Notes: generated by a model from the letters alone, not told the origin. A stretch of DNA of 64,000 bases from Alistipes provencensis (GCF_900083545.1 NZ_LT559262.1:2575673-2639672), one strand, 5' to 3'; shown: positions 39,094 through 48,107, counted from the first letter of the stretch. Numbers and translations: made by a program.

Positions 39094-42072
39094 ATGCGAA
39101 AATTCCGGATATTGTTGCTGACCCTTGCTTTGGCGGCGTGCACCTTCGGTGCGCAGGCCGCAAAGCCCGAAATAGAGACGCTCATGGAGCGCGCCCGCGA
39201 CCTGTTCGACTACGGCCGCTGGAGCGACGCCCGGCATGAATTCCTGCGTGCGAAGGCCGTCCTGACTCCTTCGGACCGTCTGCTGGCTCAGGAGACCGAG
39301 TTCTATCTGGCCGCCTGTGCCGTGGAACTGGGCAGTGCCGATGCCGAAGGAGCCCTGCGCGAATTCGGGGAACGCTATCCCGAATCGGTCTATGCCAACG
39401 ACGTGCGCTTCGCCCTCGGGTCGTTCTACTGCTCGGCCGGGAACATGAAGAAGGCCCGCGAGGCGTTCGAACAGACCGATTACAAGGCCCTGAGCGCGCC
39501 GCGCCGCGAACAGTACGACATACGCATGGGGTATGTCGAATTCGGGGACGGCAATTACGCGAAAGCCTACACCTATTTCGACCGCATCGGCAGCCGCAGC
39601 GAATATGCCGACCATGCCCGTTACTACAAAGCCTACATCGACTATGCCGAGGGGCGTTACGGCCGGGCGAAGCAGGGCTTCGAGACCCTCGCGCGCAGCG
39701 ACGCCTACCGCGACGTGGTGCCGTACTACCTGCTGCAGATCGAGTTCCGTGAGGGCAACTACCGCTATGTGGTCGAGAACGGCGAGGCGCTGGCCCGCCG
39801 GGCTGTTCCCGAGCGCCGTGCCGAACTGGAGCGCGTGATCGCCGAATCGTGGTTCCGGCTGGAGGATTTCAACAAGACGCTGGAGCACCTTGCGGCTTTC
39901 CGGAGCGCCGGCGGCGAGATGGACCGCGACGCCGCCTATCTCGAGGGTTTCTCGCTCTACCGCACGGCCCGCTATCCCGAGGCCGCGGAGTGGCTGCGCA
40001 AGGCGTGCGGCGCCGAAGACGCCCTGACGCAGAACGCCTCCTACCATCTGGCCGACTGCTATCTGCGCGCCGGGGATAAAGAATCTGCCATGCAGGCCTT
40101 TGCGATGGCTTCGGACGAGTCGCTGGATGCCGCGATCGCCGAAGACGCATTGTTCAACTATGCCAAACTGCAATACGAACTGGGCGGCGGAGCCTTCAAC
40201 GGGGCGATCAACGTGCTGACGCGCTATGTCGGGCGTTATCCCTCGTCGCCGCGCGTGGGGGAGGCCCGGACGCTGCTGATCGCCGCCTACTACAACTCCC
40301 GCGACTACGATGCCGCCTACCGCGCCATCAAGGCGATGCCCTCGGGCGATGCCGACATCCGCGCGGCGTTGCAGAAGATCGCTTATTTCCGCGGATTGGA
40401 GGCTTACGCGTCCGGCGACCTGAAAGCCGCGCAGCGTTACCTCGCGGAATCCGCGGCGGTGAACGTCAGCCCGAAATATACCGCCCTGACCTCCTTCTGG
40501 CAGGGTGAGATCGCCTTTGCGCAGGGCGACTATGCCGTTGCCGCGGCCAAATACAATGCCTACCTGAAGCGTGCGCCCCGCACCGAGCGGGAGTATGCGC
40601 TGGCGTGGTACAACCTCGGTTACTGCGCTTTCGACCGCAACGATCTCCGGCAGGCGCAGGAGGCTTTCGGTAAATTCCTCGCCGCGTGGTCGCCGCGCGA
40701 CAGCTACCGCGCCGACGCGCTGAACCGGCTGGGTGACGCGGCCTATTCCGACCGTCGGTTCGAAGCGGCCGTGGGGGAGTACGACAAGGCCATCGCGCTG
40801 GGAACGCCCGAAAAACAATATGCGCAGTACAAGCGGGCCGTTACGCTCGGCATTCTGGGCCATACGGACCGGAAACAGCAGGCCCTGCGGCAGATCGCCG
40901 CGGCGGGCGGAGACTATGCCGACGAAGCCTCCTACGAGCTCGGGCGCAGCTACATCGCACAGGAGAAATATGCCGAAGGCGCCGCGCAGCTCGAAAAGTT
41001 CGTCGCGGCCTATCCCGCGTCGCCGCGCTGCACGCAGGCCTATTCCGATCTGGGACTGGCCTACCTGAACCTCGGTGACAAGCAGAAGTCGCTGGCCTAT
41101 TACGACCGCGTGGTCGGGGCGTCGCCCCAGTCGGCCGAGGCCAAGGGCGCGATGCAGTCGATCCGCGAGATTTATGTTTCGGAGGGGGATGTGGACGCCT
41201 ATTTCGACTATGCCGCCAAAGCGGGCGTGGAGAGCGACCTGACGGCCCTGTCGCGCGACTCGCTGTCGTTCGCCGCGGCGCAGAAACTCTACCTCGGCGG
41301 GCAGCGGGATGCCGCCGCCAAGTCGCTGCGCAGCTATGTGGCGAGCTATCCGAAGGGCTATTACCTGACCGACGCGCTCTACTACCTGAGCGACTGCTAC
41401 CTGCTTGCGGGGGACCGTGAGAACGCCATCGTGACGCTGACCGAGCTGGCCGGGCAGGGAACGAACCAATATACCGTGGCCGTGCTGGAGAAGCTCTCCG
41501 AACTGACATTCGCAGACAAGCGCTGGGACGAGGCCGCTTCGGCCTACCGGCGGCTTTACGACGTGACGCCTACCAAGACGGGCCGCGAGGATGCCATGGC
41601 GGGCTATGTGCGCGCCACCGTTGCCGGGGGCGACGGGGCGAAGATCGCCGCGATGGCCGCCGACGTCTGCGGACGCGACGATGCGGGCGCCGTGGCGCTG
41701 CGCGAGGCGAAATACGCTTGGGCCAAGGAGTTGCGCGCCGAGGGCCGCCGTGCCGAGGCGGTGAAACTCTACAAGGAGCTTTCGCAGGAGGTGCGCACGA
41801 AGGAGGGTTCCGAAGCCGCTTATTATGTGATCGAATCGACGTTCGAAAGCGGCGACATGGACAAGACCGAAGCCGCCGTATTCGCCTTCTCGGAGCGTGA
41901 GCCGCAGGCTTACTGGCTGGCGCGGGCTTTCCTCCTGCTGGGCGACGTCTATGTCCGCAAGGGGGACACGTTCCAAGCCCGGGCGACGTGGCAGAGCGTC
42001 GCCGACGGTTATTCGCCTGCCGACGACGGCATTGTGGAAGAAGCGAAGGCACGAATCGCAAAACTCAACTGA
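39094..42072 (+). CDS. Large tetratricopeptide-repeat exported protein
   Basis: The protein of about 992 residues has a signal peptide (MRKFRILLLTLALAACTFGA) and then TPR-like helical pairs to the end, for example NAAQALREFGERYP-like units such as GALREFGERYPESVYANDVR and ALAWYNLGYCAFDRNDLRQA. Architecture resembles YbgF/BamD-type scaffolds with many repeats, so it probably organises proteins in the periplasm. ATG 39094 is chosen because the promoter lies at 39062-39069; ATG 39088 is possible. The next gene, 2 bp downstream, encodes an outer-membrane barrel, so the two likely act together. Confidence 0.85.
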   Translation: MRKFRILLLTLALAACTFGAQAAKPEIETLMERARDLFDYGRWSDARHEFLRAKAVLTPSDRLLAQETEFYLAACAVELGSADAEGALREFGERYPESVYANDVRFALGSFYCSAGNMKKAREAFEQTDYKALSAPRREQYDIRMGYVEFGDGNYAKAYTYFDRIGSRSEYADHARYYKAYIDYAEGRYGRAKQGFETLARSDAYRDVVPYYLLQIEFREGNYRYVVENGEALARRAVPERRAELERVIAESWFRLEDFNKTLEHLAAFRSAGGEMDRDAAYLEGFSLYRTARYPEAAEWLRKACGAEDALTQNASYHLADCYLRAGDKESAMQAFAMASDESLDAAIAEDALFNYAKLQYELGGGAFNGAINVLTRYVGRYPSSPRVGEARTLLIAAYYNSRDYDAAYRAIKAMPSGDADIRAALQKIAYFRGLEAYASGDLKAAQRYLAESAAVNVSPKYTALTSFWQGEIAFAQGDYAVAAAKYNAYLKRAPRTEREYALAWYNLGYCAFDRNDLRQAQEAFGKFLAAWSPRDSYRADALNRLGDAAYSDRRFEAAVGEYDKAIALGTPEKQYAQYKRAVTLGILGHTDRKQQALRQIAAAGGDYADEASYELGRSYIAQEKYAEGAAQLEKFVAAYPASPRCTQAYSDLGLAYLNLGDKQKSLAYYDRVVGASPQSAEAKGAMQSIREIYVSEGDVDAYFDYAAKAGVESDLTALSRDSLSFAAAQKLYLGGQRDAAAKSLRSYVASYPKGYYLTDALYYLSDCYLLAGDRENAIVTLTELAGQGTNQYTVAVLEKLSELTFADKRWDEAASAYRRLYDVTPTKTGREDAMAGYVRATVAGGDGAKIAAMAADVCGRDDAGAVALREAKYAWAKELRAEGRRAEAVKLYKELSQEVRTKEGSEAAYYVIESTFESGDMDKTEAAVFAFSEREPQAYWLARAFLLLGDVYVRKGDTFQARATWQSVADGYSPADDGIVEEAKARIAKLN

Positions 42073-42074
42073 CG

Positions 42075-43799
42075 ATGAAGAGAGTCTTTATAGCCGCGCT
42101 GTTCGCAGCGGTTCTGCCGCAGTTGGCTGCGGCGCAGGTCGAGAAGCAGGTCGAGGTGACCAAGGCGTATGTTCCGAAGGTGGAGAGCGCCTCGAAACTG
42201 GCCGTACAACCCGATATGACCGACACGACGCGCATGCGTCCCGAGATCGACTACACCATCACGCCGCTGTCGCTGCGCACGACGCTTTCGACGCGCCCGA
42301 TCCGTCCGGCGACGGTGACCTACTGGGAGTTCAACCGTCCGCTGCCGTTCTATGTGAAGGCCGGCGCGGGGTATCCGCTCAACTCGGTGCTGGATTTCTA
42401 CGCTTCGTCGCAGAATCCTTCGACGGGCTATGTCGTGGGGTATGTCAACCACGAGGGGCAGTATGCCAAGATACGGAACGATTTCGGCGTGAAGAACCCC
42501 TCGACGCGGATGTTCAACCGCATCGGGGCCGCCGCGGGCAAATACTTCGGGAAGCATATTCTCGAGGGCGATCTTTATTACGACAACCGGATGTACCACC
42601 GTTATGGGGTCTATGCCCCCGCCGGATTCGACCGGGAGTTCGGGGCGGGCGACAGGAACGATTACGGCGATGCGCGTGTCGCCGTGCGTTTCGGGGACGA
42701 TTTTCAGGACCTCGGCCGCACGAATTTCGAAATCGCGCTGAGCGGCGGGATGTTCTTCGACCACTCCGACTGGCCCGGCTATGATGAGAAAGCCCGCCAG
42801 ACGTCGCTCGGGGCCCGGGCGAAGATCGCCCGCGGATTCGGCCGCAGCAGTTTTTCGCTCGAAGCGGGCTATCAGCGGCTGGCCGGGCAGAAATCCATTT
42901 CGGAAAACACCCAGCAGTTGATCCATGCCGGCCTGCGCTACGGTTTTCAGGGCGGGGTGGTGCGCCTCGATGTCGGGGCCGACTACTACCACGACAAGAT
43001 CGACGGGGTGGACGCCGAGAATTACATCATTCCCCATGCCCGGCTCGATTTCAACCTCGGGACGCCGGGGCTGCGGCCCTTCTTCGAGGCCGACGGTGCC
43101 GTGAAACCGAACGATTTCCGGTCGCTGACGCTCGAGAACCCCTATGTCACGGCTTCGACATGGCTCGGCAAGAGTTCGGTCGATTACAATTTCCGCCTCG
43201 GGGTGGGCGGCAGCCTGTGGCGCAGCCGCTTCAACTACCGCCTCTATGCCGGCGTCTCGATCCATGACAACCGGCTTTTCTGGACGGCCCGCTGGAACGA
43301 TGATCCCGAAAACGTCGGGTTCTTCGGCGCTTTCGTCCCCGTGACGGCGCGCCAGACCGTGACGTCGTTCAACGGCGAGATCGAATACCGGCCCGTGAGC
43401 GTGCTGAAATTCGATCTGGGTGTGCACGGCTGTCTCTACAACGACGAAACGGACCTGAAAAACGGCCTGCCCTCGATCGCCGGGAACGTCGGCGTCGCCT
43501 ACGAGGGACGCAAGATCTCGTTCGGGGTGAAGGCGCTGATGCAGGGCGTCCGCCGCTGGTCGGCCTATGCCTATGATCCGGCCGACAGCCACGGTCTGTT
43601 CACGATGCTGCCCGTGGTGGAGAATCCGTTCAAGGCGCCCTTTGCCGTCGACCTGCGGGTGAATTTCGACTGGAAGGTCTCGGGCCGCGTGACGCTCTTC
43701 GCCGAGGGGCGCAATCTCATCAACCGTGATCTGTACGAATATCCGTGGTATCCCGAGCTGGGGGCCAACTTCACGGTGGGCATCAAGGCCAATTTTTAG
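42075..43799 (+). CDS. Outer-membrane beta-barrel protein (TonB-receptor-like, without plug)
   Basis: The 574-residue protein has a signal peptide (MKRVFIAALFAAVLPQLAAA) and a short N-terminal segment EKQVEVTKAYVPKVESASKL. The rest consists of alternating aromatic strands typical of a barrel, ending NFTVGIKANF with a terminal aromatic residue. The NLINRDLYEYPWYPELGANF region resembles the last strands of TonB-dependent receptors, but no plug or carboxypeptidase-like domain is present. It starts 2 bp after the TPR gene and is presumably its functional partner. Role unknown; export or surface assembly is a guess from context. Confidence 0.75.
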   Translation: MKRVFIAALFAAVLPQLAAAQVEKQVEVTKAYVPKVESASKLAVQPDMTDTTRMRPEIDYTITPLSLRTTLSTRPIRPATVTYWEFNRPLPFYVKAGAGYPLNSVLDFYASSQNPSTGYVVGYVNHEGQYAKIRNDFGVKNPSTRMFNRIGAAAGKYFGKHILEGDLYYDNRMYHRYGVYAPAGFDREFGAGDRNDYGDARVAVRFGDDFQDLGRTNFEIALSGGMFFDHSDWPGYDEKARQTSLGARAKIARGFGRSSFSLEAGYQRLAGQKSISENTQQLIHAGLRYGFQGGVVRLDVGADYYHDKIDGVDAENYIIPHARLDFNLGTPGLRPFFEADGAVKPNDFRSLTLENPYVTASTWLGKSSVDYNFRLGVGGSLWRSRFNYRLYAGVSIHDNRLFWTARWNDDPENVGFFGAFVPVTARQTVTSFNGEIEYRPVSVLKFDLGVHGCLYNDETDLKNGLPSIAGNVGVAYEGRKISFGVKALMQGVRRWSAYAYDPADSHGLFTMLPVVENPFKAPFAVDLRVNFDWKVSGRVTLFAEGRNLINRDLYEYPWYPELGANFTVGIKANF

Positions 43800-43831
43800 G
43801 GGCGCTTTTGTCCGCAAACGCAGGATTTCGT

Positions 43832-43850
43832 TTTAATGATGATCATTTTC
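43832..43850. promoter_or_regulatory. Fur-box-like site upstream of the superoxide dismutase gene
   Basis: The 19-mer TTTAATGATGATCATTTTC matches the classical Fur consensus GATAATGATAATCATTATC at 15 of 19 positions and is centred on a palindrome. It lies 72 bp before the dismutase start codon, in the spacer after the barrel gene. It suggests iron-dependent control; no Fur gene is in the window. Confidence 0.5.
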
Positions 43851-43921
43851 GGCTCGAAGTGATAACCTGACGGAAATTTTTGTTAAATTCGGACAAATTT
43901 GATTCATTAATACACACGACT

Positions 43922-44659
43922 ATGAAACACACGATGCCTGAGCTTCCCTACGCATTGGAAGCGCTTGCTCCGAAGATGAGCAAAGAGACGCTCGATTACC
44001 ATTACGGCAAGCACCTGCAAACCTATGTAGACAACCTGAACAAGCTGATTCCCGGCACGCCCTACGAGGAGATGCCGCTCGACGAAATCGTCCGCAAGGC
44101 CGACGGCGGCATTTTCAACAACGCCGCCCAGACTTGGAACCATACCTTCTTCTTCCAGATGCTGACCCCCGCGCAGAAACCCGTGCCCGCGAAGCTGGCC
44201 GCGAAGCTCACCGAGGCGTTCGGCTCGGTGGAGGCTTTCAAGGAGCAGTTCACCAAAGCCGCCGTGGGGCTCTTCGGTTCGGGATGGGCATGGCTGGTGA
44301 TGGACAAGGCCGGCAAACTGTCGATCGTGGCCAAGTCGAACGCCGGCAACCCGATGACCGACGGACTGCGTCCGGTGATGACGGCCGACGTCTGGGAGCA
44401 TGCCTACTACATCGACTACCGTAACCGCCGGGCCGAGTTCATGGCCGCTTTCTGGGAGCTGATCGACTGGCAGAAGGTTGCCGACCGCTGCATCCCGAAG
44501 CGTTACAAGTGTACGGCCTGCGACTATGTCTACGATCCCGCCAAGGGCGACCCCGAGACCGGAATTGCTCCCGGAACGCCGTTCGACGAGATTCCCGACG
44601 ACTGGACCTGTCCGATCTGCGGACTCTACAAGTCGGAGTTCGAGGCGATCGAGGAGTAA
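43922..44659 (+). CDS. sodB: Iron superoxide dismutase fused to a C-terminal rubredoxin domain
   Basis: The 245-residue protein is a full Fe-type superoxide dismutase (about 1-190) followed directly by a full rubredoxin (about 193-245). The metal ligands H27, H74, D156 and H160 are present, and Q70 sits in the iron-type position of NNAAQTWNH. The rubredoxin cysteines are C197/C200 (CTAC) and C230/C233 (CPIC), with the [20 protein letters not shown] core. Dismutation needs no electron donor, so the fused one-electron carrier is unexpected. It might feed a peroxide or superoxide-reducing activity or reset the metal. ATG 43922 fits the SodB start. A Fur-like site precedes it and a strong terminator follows. 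Confidence 0.95.
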   Translation: MKHTMPELPYALEALAPKMSKETLDYHYGKHLQTYVDNLNKLIPGTPYEEMPLDEIVRKADGGIFNNAAQTWNHTFFFQMLTPAQKPVPAKLAAKLTEAFGSVEAFKEQFTKAAVGLFGSGWAWLVMDKAGKLSIVAKSNAGNPMTDGLRPVMTADVWEHAYYIDYRNRRAEFMAAFWELIDWQKVADRCIPKRYKCTACDYVYDPAKGDPETGIAPGTPFDEIPDDWTCPICGLYKSEFEAIEE

Positions 44660-44662
44660 ACG

Positions 44663-44699
44663 AAAAAACCTCCGCAACTTCGGTTGCGGAGGTTTTTTT
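44663..44699. terminator. Bidirectional terminator between sodB-rubredoxin and the ABM gene
   Basis: A stem of about 16 bp closed by a C(TTCG)G tetraloop has A-tract and T-tract flanks, so it works for both converging genes. Confidence 0.95.
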
Positions 44700-44717
44700 A
44701 TGCCCGGCGGGAGCGGG

Positions 44718-44993
44718 TCAGAAGACGAATTTCTCGAGCTTCAGCTCGCCCAACTGCTGCATGCGCGGCACGAGGGTCGTGAAATGCGACGCCTGCTCGT
44801 GGGCGGCGAGGGCCTTGGCGTTGCTCCATGTCTCGCAGATCATCAGGACGTCGCTGCGTGTGGAGCTTTCGAACAGGTCGTATGCCACGCATCCTTCGTC
44901 CTTGAGCGAGGCGGCTACCAGCTCCTTGGCCGTGCGCACCAGCTCCTCGCGGTTGCTATCCGTCGTGCGGATAAATACATTGAGTCGTATCAT
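44718..44993 (-). CDS. Antibiotic-biosynthesis-monooxygenase (ABM) domain protein
   Basis: The 91-residue protein is a single ferredoxin-like ABM domain: MIRLNVFIRTTDSNREELV, then KDEGCVAYDLFESSTRSDVL, and the conserved ETWSNAKALAAHEQASHF helix. Related proteins (YgiN-like) act as quinol monooxygenases or small cofactor-free oxygenases, usually as dimers. The ATG at 44993 is chosen because the conserved domain begins there; the longer frame to 45074 adds an unrelated basic stretch. It converges on the dismutase-rubredoxin gene, possibly as part of the same oxidative-stress neighbourhood. Confidence 0.85.
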   Translation of the reverse strand: MIRLNVFIRTTDSNREELVRTAKELVAASLKDEGCVAYDLFESSTRSDVLMICETWSNAKALAAHEQASHFTTLVPRMQQLGELKLEKFVF

Positions 44994-45156
44994 TGCTTTC
45001 TTGTTTTTGGTTTTGGCTGTCCTACAAATATAGGAATTTTTTTCGTATCCTGTAACCCGTAACCGAAACTTCATGCACCGTCCGGGCCGTTTTTTTCAGG
45101 GAGGGTATTCCGCGGGCGGGAATAATTTCGTATCTTACACCTTCAAACGGATTCAT

Positions 45157-45978
45157 ATGGAACTGAACGACAAAAAATTCGCCGTGCTGATCGATGCCGA
45201 CAACATTTCGCATCGCAAGATAAAGGATATTCTGGACGAGATCGCCAACTACGGCACGCCGACGATAAAACGTATTTACGGGGATTTCACCAATCCGAAA
45301 TTCGCCGCGTGGAAAGAGGTGCTGCTGGAGAACTCCATTACGCCCATTCAGCAGTATGCCTATACCACGGGCAAGAATGCGACGGATTCGGCGCTGATTA
45401 TCGACGCGATGGACATTCTGCACAAGGAGGGCGTGGACGGGTTCTGCATCGTGTCGAGCGACAGCGACTACACGCGCCTTGCCAGCCGCATCCGCGAATC
45501 GGGCAAGGAGGTGCTGGGATTCGGCGAGAAGAAGACGCCGAAGCCGTTCATCAAGTCGTGTGACAAGTTCATCTACGTCGAGATTCTCGGGCAGACGCCT
45601 CCGCCGGAGAAGGCGGTCCCTGCGAAGAAGAAAGCGGGCACGAAAAAGCCTGCCGAAGCCGAGCTTCCGATTGAGCCCGTTGCGGAACCCGCCGGGGAGA
45701 AGAAGCAGGTGCAGGACGGGGGACATGCCTCGACGATCATCCGGCCGTTCGACGACGAATTCCGCACGCTGCTGGAAAACACGATCGACGACGCGGCCGA
45801 CGACAGCGGCTGGGCCTCTTTGGGCGACGTGGGCAGCGTGCTGTCGAAGAAGATGCCCGATTTCGACCCCCGTAACTACGGGTACAAGAAACTCTCGCTC
45901 CTGATTCGGGCGCTTTCCGATGCGGTGGACATGAAGACCGAGCAGCAGCGGATATTTGTCCGCAACCGGCTGGGGTAG
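45157..45978 (+). CDS. NYN-domain nuclease with C-terminal OST-HTH/LOTUS domain
   Basis: The 273-residue protein has an NYN (PIN-like, LabA/DUF88) domain at about 5-145. Its acidic active-site set is visible in VLIDADN, TDSALIIDAMD and VSSDSDYTRL. A Lys/Pro/Ala-rich linker (about 148-185) leads to an OST-HTH/LOTUS domain (about 200-273, DEFRTLLENTI and KKLSLLIRALSDAVDM). LOTUS domains bind RNA in eukaryotic germline proteins, and the NYN part probably cuts RNA. A -7-like TATCTTAC at 45131-45138 lies just upstream, supporting ATG 45157 over the upstream ATG at 45073. RNA target unknown. Confidence 0.9.
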   Translation: MELNDKKFAVLIDADNISHRKIKDILDEIANYGTPTIKRIYGDFTNPKFAAWKEVLLENSITPIQQYAYTTGKNATDSALIIDAMDILHKEGVDGFCIVSSDSDYTRLASRIRESGKEVLGFGEKKTPKPFIKSCDKFIYVEILGQTPPPEKAVPAKKKAGTKKPAEAELPIEPVAEPAGEKKQVQDGGHASTIIRPFDDEFRTLLENTIDDAADDSGWASLGDVGSVLSKKMPDFDPRNYGYKKLSLLIRALSDAVDMKTEQQRIFVRNRLG

Positions 45979-45995
45979 GGCGTATTAAGGCCGTA

Positions 45996-46937
45996 TCAGA
46001 GCGGTCGGAGAGCTTCGCGCGCGGCTTCGTACTCGGCGACGAGGCGGCGGAGGATGTCGCCGGCCGACGGCAGGTCGTCGATAAGCGCGGCGATCTGTCC
46101 GATTTCCAGTTCCCCTTCGCTGAGGTCTCCCTCGAAGATTCCCCGTTTGGGCCGTCCGCGGCCGATCAGCGCCGACAGTTCTTCGGCACCGGCGCCGCGG
46201 TTCTCAGCCTCTTCGACCGTGCGGCAGAAGTCGTTGCGGACGAGGCGTGTCGGGACGACTTTCTTGAGCGTCAGGATCGTGTCGCCTTCCTGCACTTCCA
46301 CACACCGTTGTTTGAACGCTTCGCAGGCCGAGCTCTCCTGCGACAGGGCGAAGCGTGTCCCCAGTTGGCATCCCTCGGCGCCCAAGGCGAACGCGGCCAG
46401 CATCCCGGCTCCCGTGGCGATGCCTCCCGCGGCGATGAGCGGCAGGTCGACGGCCTGCCGCACCTGCGGGATGAGCGCCATCGTCGTCGTCTCCTCACGG
46501 CCGTTGTGTCCTCCGGCCTCGAATCCTTCGGCCACCACGGCATCCACCCCCGCATCGCGGCTCTTGCGTGCGAATTTCGAGCTCGACACCACATGCGCCA
46601 CGCGGCAGCCCGCGTCGTGCAGGCGTCCGGTCCATGTCGCGGGACTGCCCGCCGAGGTGAAGACCGCCGGAACCCGTTCTTCGACGATGACATCCATCAA
46701 CTCGGGCGTATAGCGATAGGCCAGCGGCACGTTGACGCCGAACGGCCGGGAGGTGGCCGCCCGGCATTTGCGGATGTGTTCGCGCAGCAGCTCGGGCGTC
46801 ATCGAGCCGGAGCCGATCAGCCCCAGCCCGCCGGCTTCGCTGACGGCGGCGGCCAGCCGCCAGCCGCTGCACCACACCATCCCGCCCGCAATGACGGGAT
46901 AGCGGATGCCGAAGAGGGTCGTGATTCTGTTTTCCAT
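45996..46937 (-). CDS. Nitronate monooxygenase / FabK-like FMN enzyme
   Basis: The 313-residue TIM-barrel flavoprotein has the family segments FGIRYPVIAGGMVW, GLGLIGSGSM, GFEAGGHNG and LIAAGGIATGAGMLAAFALG, with the phosphate-binding GTRFALSQES. It oxidises nitronates or, in the FabK branch, reduces enoyl-ACP in fatty acid synthesis; sequence alone does not decide between the two. It lies 21 bp downstream of the dedA-like gene, so the two may be co-transcribed, and converges on the NYN-LOTUS gene. Confidence 0.88.
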   Translation of the reverse strand: MENRITTLFGIRYPVIAGGMVWCSGWRLAAAVSEAGGLGLIGSGSMTPELLREHIRKCRAATSRPFGVNVPLAYRYTPELMDVIVEERVPAVFTSAGSPATWTGRLHDAGCRVAHVVSSSKFARKSRDAGVDAVVAEGFEAGGHNGREETTTMALIPQVRQAVDLPLIAAGGIATGAGMLAAFALGAEGCQLGTRFALSQESSACEAFKQRCVEVQEGDTILTLKKVVPTRLVRNDFCRTVEEAENRGAGAEELSALIGRGRPKRGIFEGDLSEGELEIGQIAALIDDLPSAGDILRRLVAEYEAAREALRPL

Positions 46938-46958
46938 CGTTTTCAGGTTTTATCCCCG

Positions 46959-47612
46959 CTAAGGTACGATTATTTTCCGGGTTTTCATCCGGGCGCGCAC
47001 CACTTCGACGACGGCGGGCAGGACCGAGACGACGATGATGGCGACGATGAGCAGTTCGAGGTTATGCTGTACGAACGGCAGGTCTCCGAAAAAGTAGCCC
47101 GCATAGCAGAATAGCGCCACCCAAGCGGCTCCGCCGACCAGGTTGAACAGCATGAAGCGGGCGTAATGCATCCGGCCCATTCCGGCGACGAACGGTGCGA
47201 AGGTACGGACGATGGGCACGAACCGCGCGAGAATGATGGTTTTGCCGCCGTATTTCTCGTAGAACGTTTGTGTCTTGTCTATGTAGCTTTGCTTGAAAAT
47301 CCGGGAATTCGGATTGCTGAAGAGCCTGCGGCCGAAGAAGTGGCCGATCATGTAGTTGCTGGAGTCGCCGGCCACGGCGGCGGCGAAGAGGATCAGCACG
47401 AGGAGGTGTATTTCGAGCGGCACGCCGGGCAGGGCCGAAATGGCCCCTGCGACGAACAGCAGCGAGTCGCCGGGCAGGAACGGGGTGATGACCAGCCCGG
47501 TTTCGCAGAAGACGATGAGGAACAGGATGGCGTATGTCCACAGGTGGTAGTCTTGGACGATACGGATGAGGTATTGATCGATATGCAGAATGAAATCCAG
47601 CAGAAACTCCAT
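46959..47612 (-). CDS. DedA-family membrane protein
   Basis: The 217-residue inner-membrane protein contains the DedA core motifs [34 protein letters not shown] and [22 protein letters not shown] (quoted in part), with about five hydrophobic spans. DedA proteins are linked to recycling of polyprenyl-phosphate or phospholipid carriers and need an intact proton gradient. The re-entrant FxPGD and RFxPxxR motifs are complete. It sits 21 bp upstream of the nitronate monooxygenase gene. Confidence 0.94.
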   Translation of the reverse strand: MEFLLDFILHIDQYLIRIVQDYHLWTYAILFLIVFCETGLVITPFLPGDSLLFVAGAISALPGVPLEIHLLVLILFAAAVAGDSSNYMIGHFFGRRLFSNPNSRIFKQSYIDKTQTFYEKYGGKTIILARFVPIVRTFAPFVAGMGRMHYARFMLFNLVGGAAWVALFCYAGYFFGDLPFVQHNLELLIVAIIVVSVLPAVVEVVRARMKTRKIIVP

Positions 47613-47699
47613 AAGTTATTGTGTGTGTTGAAAGTGATGGAACGGATTAGCCTCCGCCCGGAACGGGGCGGTGGGGACGGACGCGTACGAATGGCCGCG

Positions 47700-48089
47700 C
47701 TAAATGCGCATGCGTTCCAGCATGTAGATATAATAACGGTAGGAATCCCTGAAACGGGTGGGTTTGCAGATGCGGGCCGTGGGGCAGTCCCCGGGAAAGG
47801 ATCTGCCTGCGATGCCGCACATTCCGGCTGCCGTAAAGGCTGTCGCAGACCGGAAATTCGGGGCGAAGCGAGTCCGGAGCGAAAGGAGCGCGGCCGGGGT
47901 GTCGGTCCCGGCGTATTCCGGAAGGGTACGATCGGTCCGGTCTGCGGCGGCGGAGTCTTCCGCCCGGTCGATCACGGCGTCCGTGCAGCAGGCCGCGGAA
48001 ACGGACGGACGTTCGCTGGCGGCGAATCCGGTCAGCAAAAAGAGTCCCAGCAGCAGGGGGAGCAATCGTGGTATCGTTCGGAATAACAT
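47700..48089 (-). CDS. Hypothetical small secreted protein
   Basis: The 129-residue product opens with a signal peptide (MLFRTIPRLLPLLLGLFLLTGFAA) followed by a cysteine-containing mature part (AACC, GMCGIAG, GDCPTARICK). It ends in a charged aromatic tail (RFRDSYRYYIYMLERMRI). I recognise no family. Support for a real gene is the signal peptide and a -7-like TATCTTTA on the minus strand (48107-48100) about 10 nt before the ATG. The five or so cysteines suggest disulfide bonds or metal binding. The surrounding spacers (47613-47699 and 48090-48212) show no other gene. Confidence 0.55.
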   Translation of the reverse strand: MLFRTIPRLLPLLLGLFLLTGFAASERPSVSAACCTDAVIDRAEDSAAADRTDRTLPEYAGTDTPAALLSLRTRFAPNFRSATAFTAAGMCGIAGRSFPGDCPTARICKPTRFRDSYRYYIYMLERMRI

Positions 48090-48099
48090 AAACTGCGGG

Positions 48100-48107
48100 T
48101 AAAGATA
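48100..48107 (-). promoter_or_regulatory. -7 promoter element of the small secreted protein gene
   Basis: TATCTTTA on the minus strand lies so close to the ATG at 48089 that the leader would be only about 5 nt. No good -33 box is seen. Confidence 0.45.

Noticed and set aside
39001..41976. A 991-codon minus-strand frame opposite the TPR gene
   Set aside because: It is a codon-bias shadow; no signal peptide or motif, and it would overlap the OsmC promoter region and the real TPR gene completely.
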